A stretch of 64,000 nt of DNA from Anaerosoma tenue (GTDB lineage Bacteria > Actinomycetota > Coriobacteriia > Anaerosomatales > Anaerosomataceae): positions 664,501-728,500 of the forward strand of contig NZ_JALNTY010000001.1 of assembly GCF_023161965.1 (NCBI RefSeq). Direction: 5' to 3'. Position numbers and translations under genes: made by a program. Of this stretch, positions 63,864 to 64,000 are shown piece after piece. The stretch's first letter is position 1. Each line of letters begins with the position of its first letter. The notes beneath the pieces are model-generated. The model was not told where the DNA came from. It searched no databases and worked only from the letters and a program-made list of their open reading frames with translations.

Positions 63864-64000
63864 ATGGCTGACGTTACCGTCATCGGTACCGGATACGTAG
63901 GTCTCATCCAGGGCGTGTGCCTCGCCGACGTGGGCCACGACGTGACGTGCGTCGACATCGACGAGGCGAAGATCGAGATGCTCCGCACGGGCACAAGCCC
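63864..64000 (+). CDS. UDP-glucose/GDP-mannose dehydrogenase family protein (3'-truncated)
   Basis: Only 45 residues lie in the window. They start at ATG 63864, behind GAAGGGAA, and read [30 protein letters not shown], a Rossmann NAD-binding loop (GxGxxG, with the ribose-binding Asp). This is typical of UDP-glucose or UDP-N-acetyl-mannosamine dehydrogenases, which make uronic acid donors. Its position fits the polysaccharide locus. The catalytic Cys and the rest are beyond the edge. Confidence 0.85.
   Translation, partial: MADVTVIGTGYVGLIQGVCLADVGHDVTCVDIDEAKIEMLRTGTS

Overview
The window is GC-rich bacterial chromosome of an apparently anaerobic actinobacterium. I infer a deep-branching Coriobacteriia-like lineage from three things: cell-wall-binding repeat 2 proteins, large SARP/BTAD-STAND regulators, and anaerobic metabolism (an HdrD/DsrK-type iron-sulfur protein and UbiD-family decarboxylases). 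No rRNA, tRNA, CRISPR array or insertion sequence was recognised. One structural RNA, tmRNA, is clear.

Layout. 1-7.8 kb: a membrane cytochrome/iron-sulfur oxidoreductase pair cut by the left edge, small housekeeping genes, a toxin-antitoxin pair beside a lipoprotein remnant, and a ribosome-rescue neighbourhood (ArfB-like protein, tmRNA, SmpB). 7.8-16.8 kb: M42 aminopeptidase, a diguanylate cyclase, RNase R, a C-terminal processing protease with FtsX and FtsE, and an IPP isomerase-type Nudix protein. 16.9-23.9 kb: an aromatic-acid decarboxylase locus with two different UbiD proteins, a UbiX prenyltransferase, BsdD-like and LpdD-like small proteins and a DASS carboxylate transporter, divergent from a LysR regulator. 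23.9-30.6 kb: split transketolase, a YitT-type membrane protein, RF2 and SecA. 31.0-37.6 kb: a visibly less GC-rich island with a 1103-residue SARP-type regulator and a translationally coupled operon of a 24-residue hydrophobic peptide, two membrane HD-domain proteins and a DUF5317 protein.

37.7-43.8 kb: a hypothetical protein, hibernation factor HPF and an unusual polar amino-acid ABC transporter. Its lipoprotein binding protein is circularly permuted (second half of the fold first), and its permease carries an extra N-terminal helix and an FHA-like domain. A second, normally ordered binding protein follows. 43.8-48.8 kb: ComF, an AEC-type transporter and a purine/methylthio salvage trio (MtnA with an insertion, AhcY, PNP). 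48.9-64.0 kb: a surface-polysaccharide locus with SpoIID/LytB and BNR-4 proteins carrying cell-wall-binding repeats, five glycosyltransferases, Wzz-like, O-antigen-ligase-like and flippase proteins, and a nucleotide-sugar dehydrogenase cut by the right edge.

The observations most worth follow-up are the circularly permuted binding protein with its FHA-bearing permease, the peptide/HD-domain membrane operon, RF2 with SPT in place of the SPF stop-codon motif, and overlapping divergent promoters between two glycosyltransferase genes, one of which looks leaderless.
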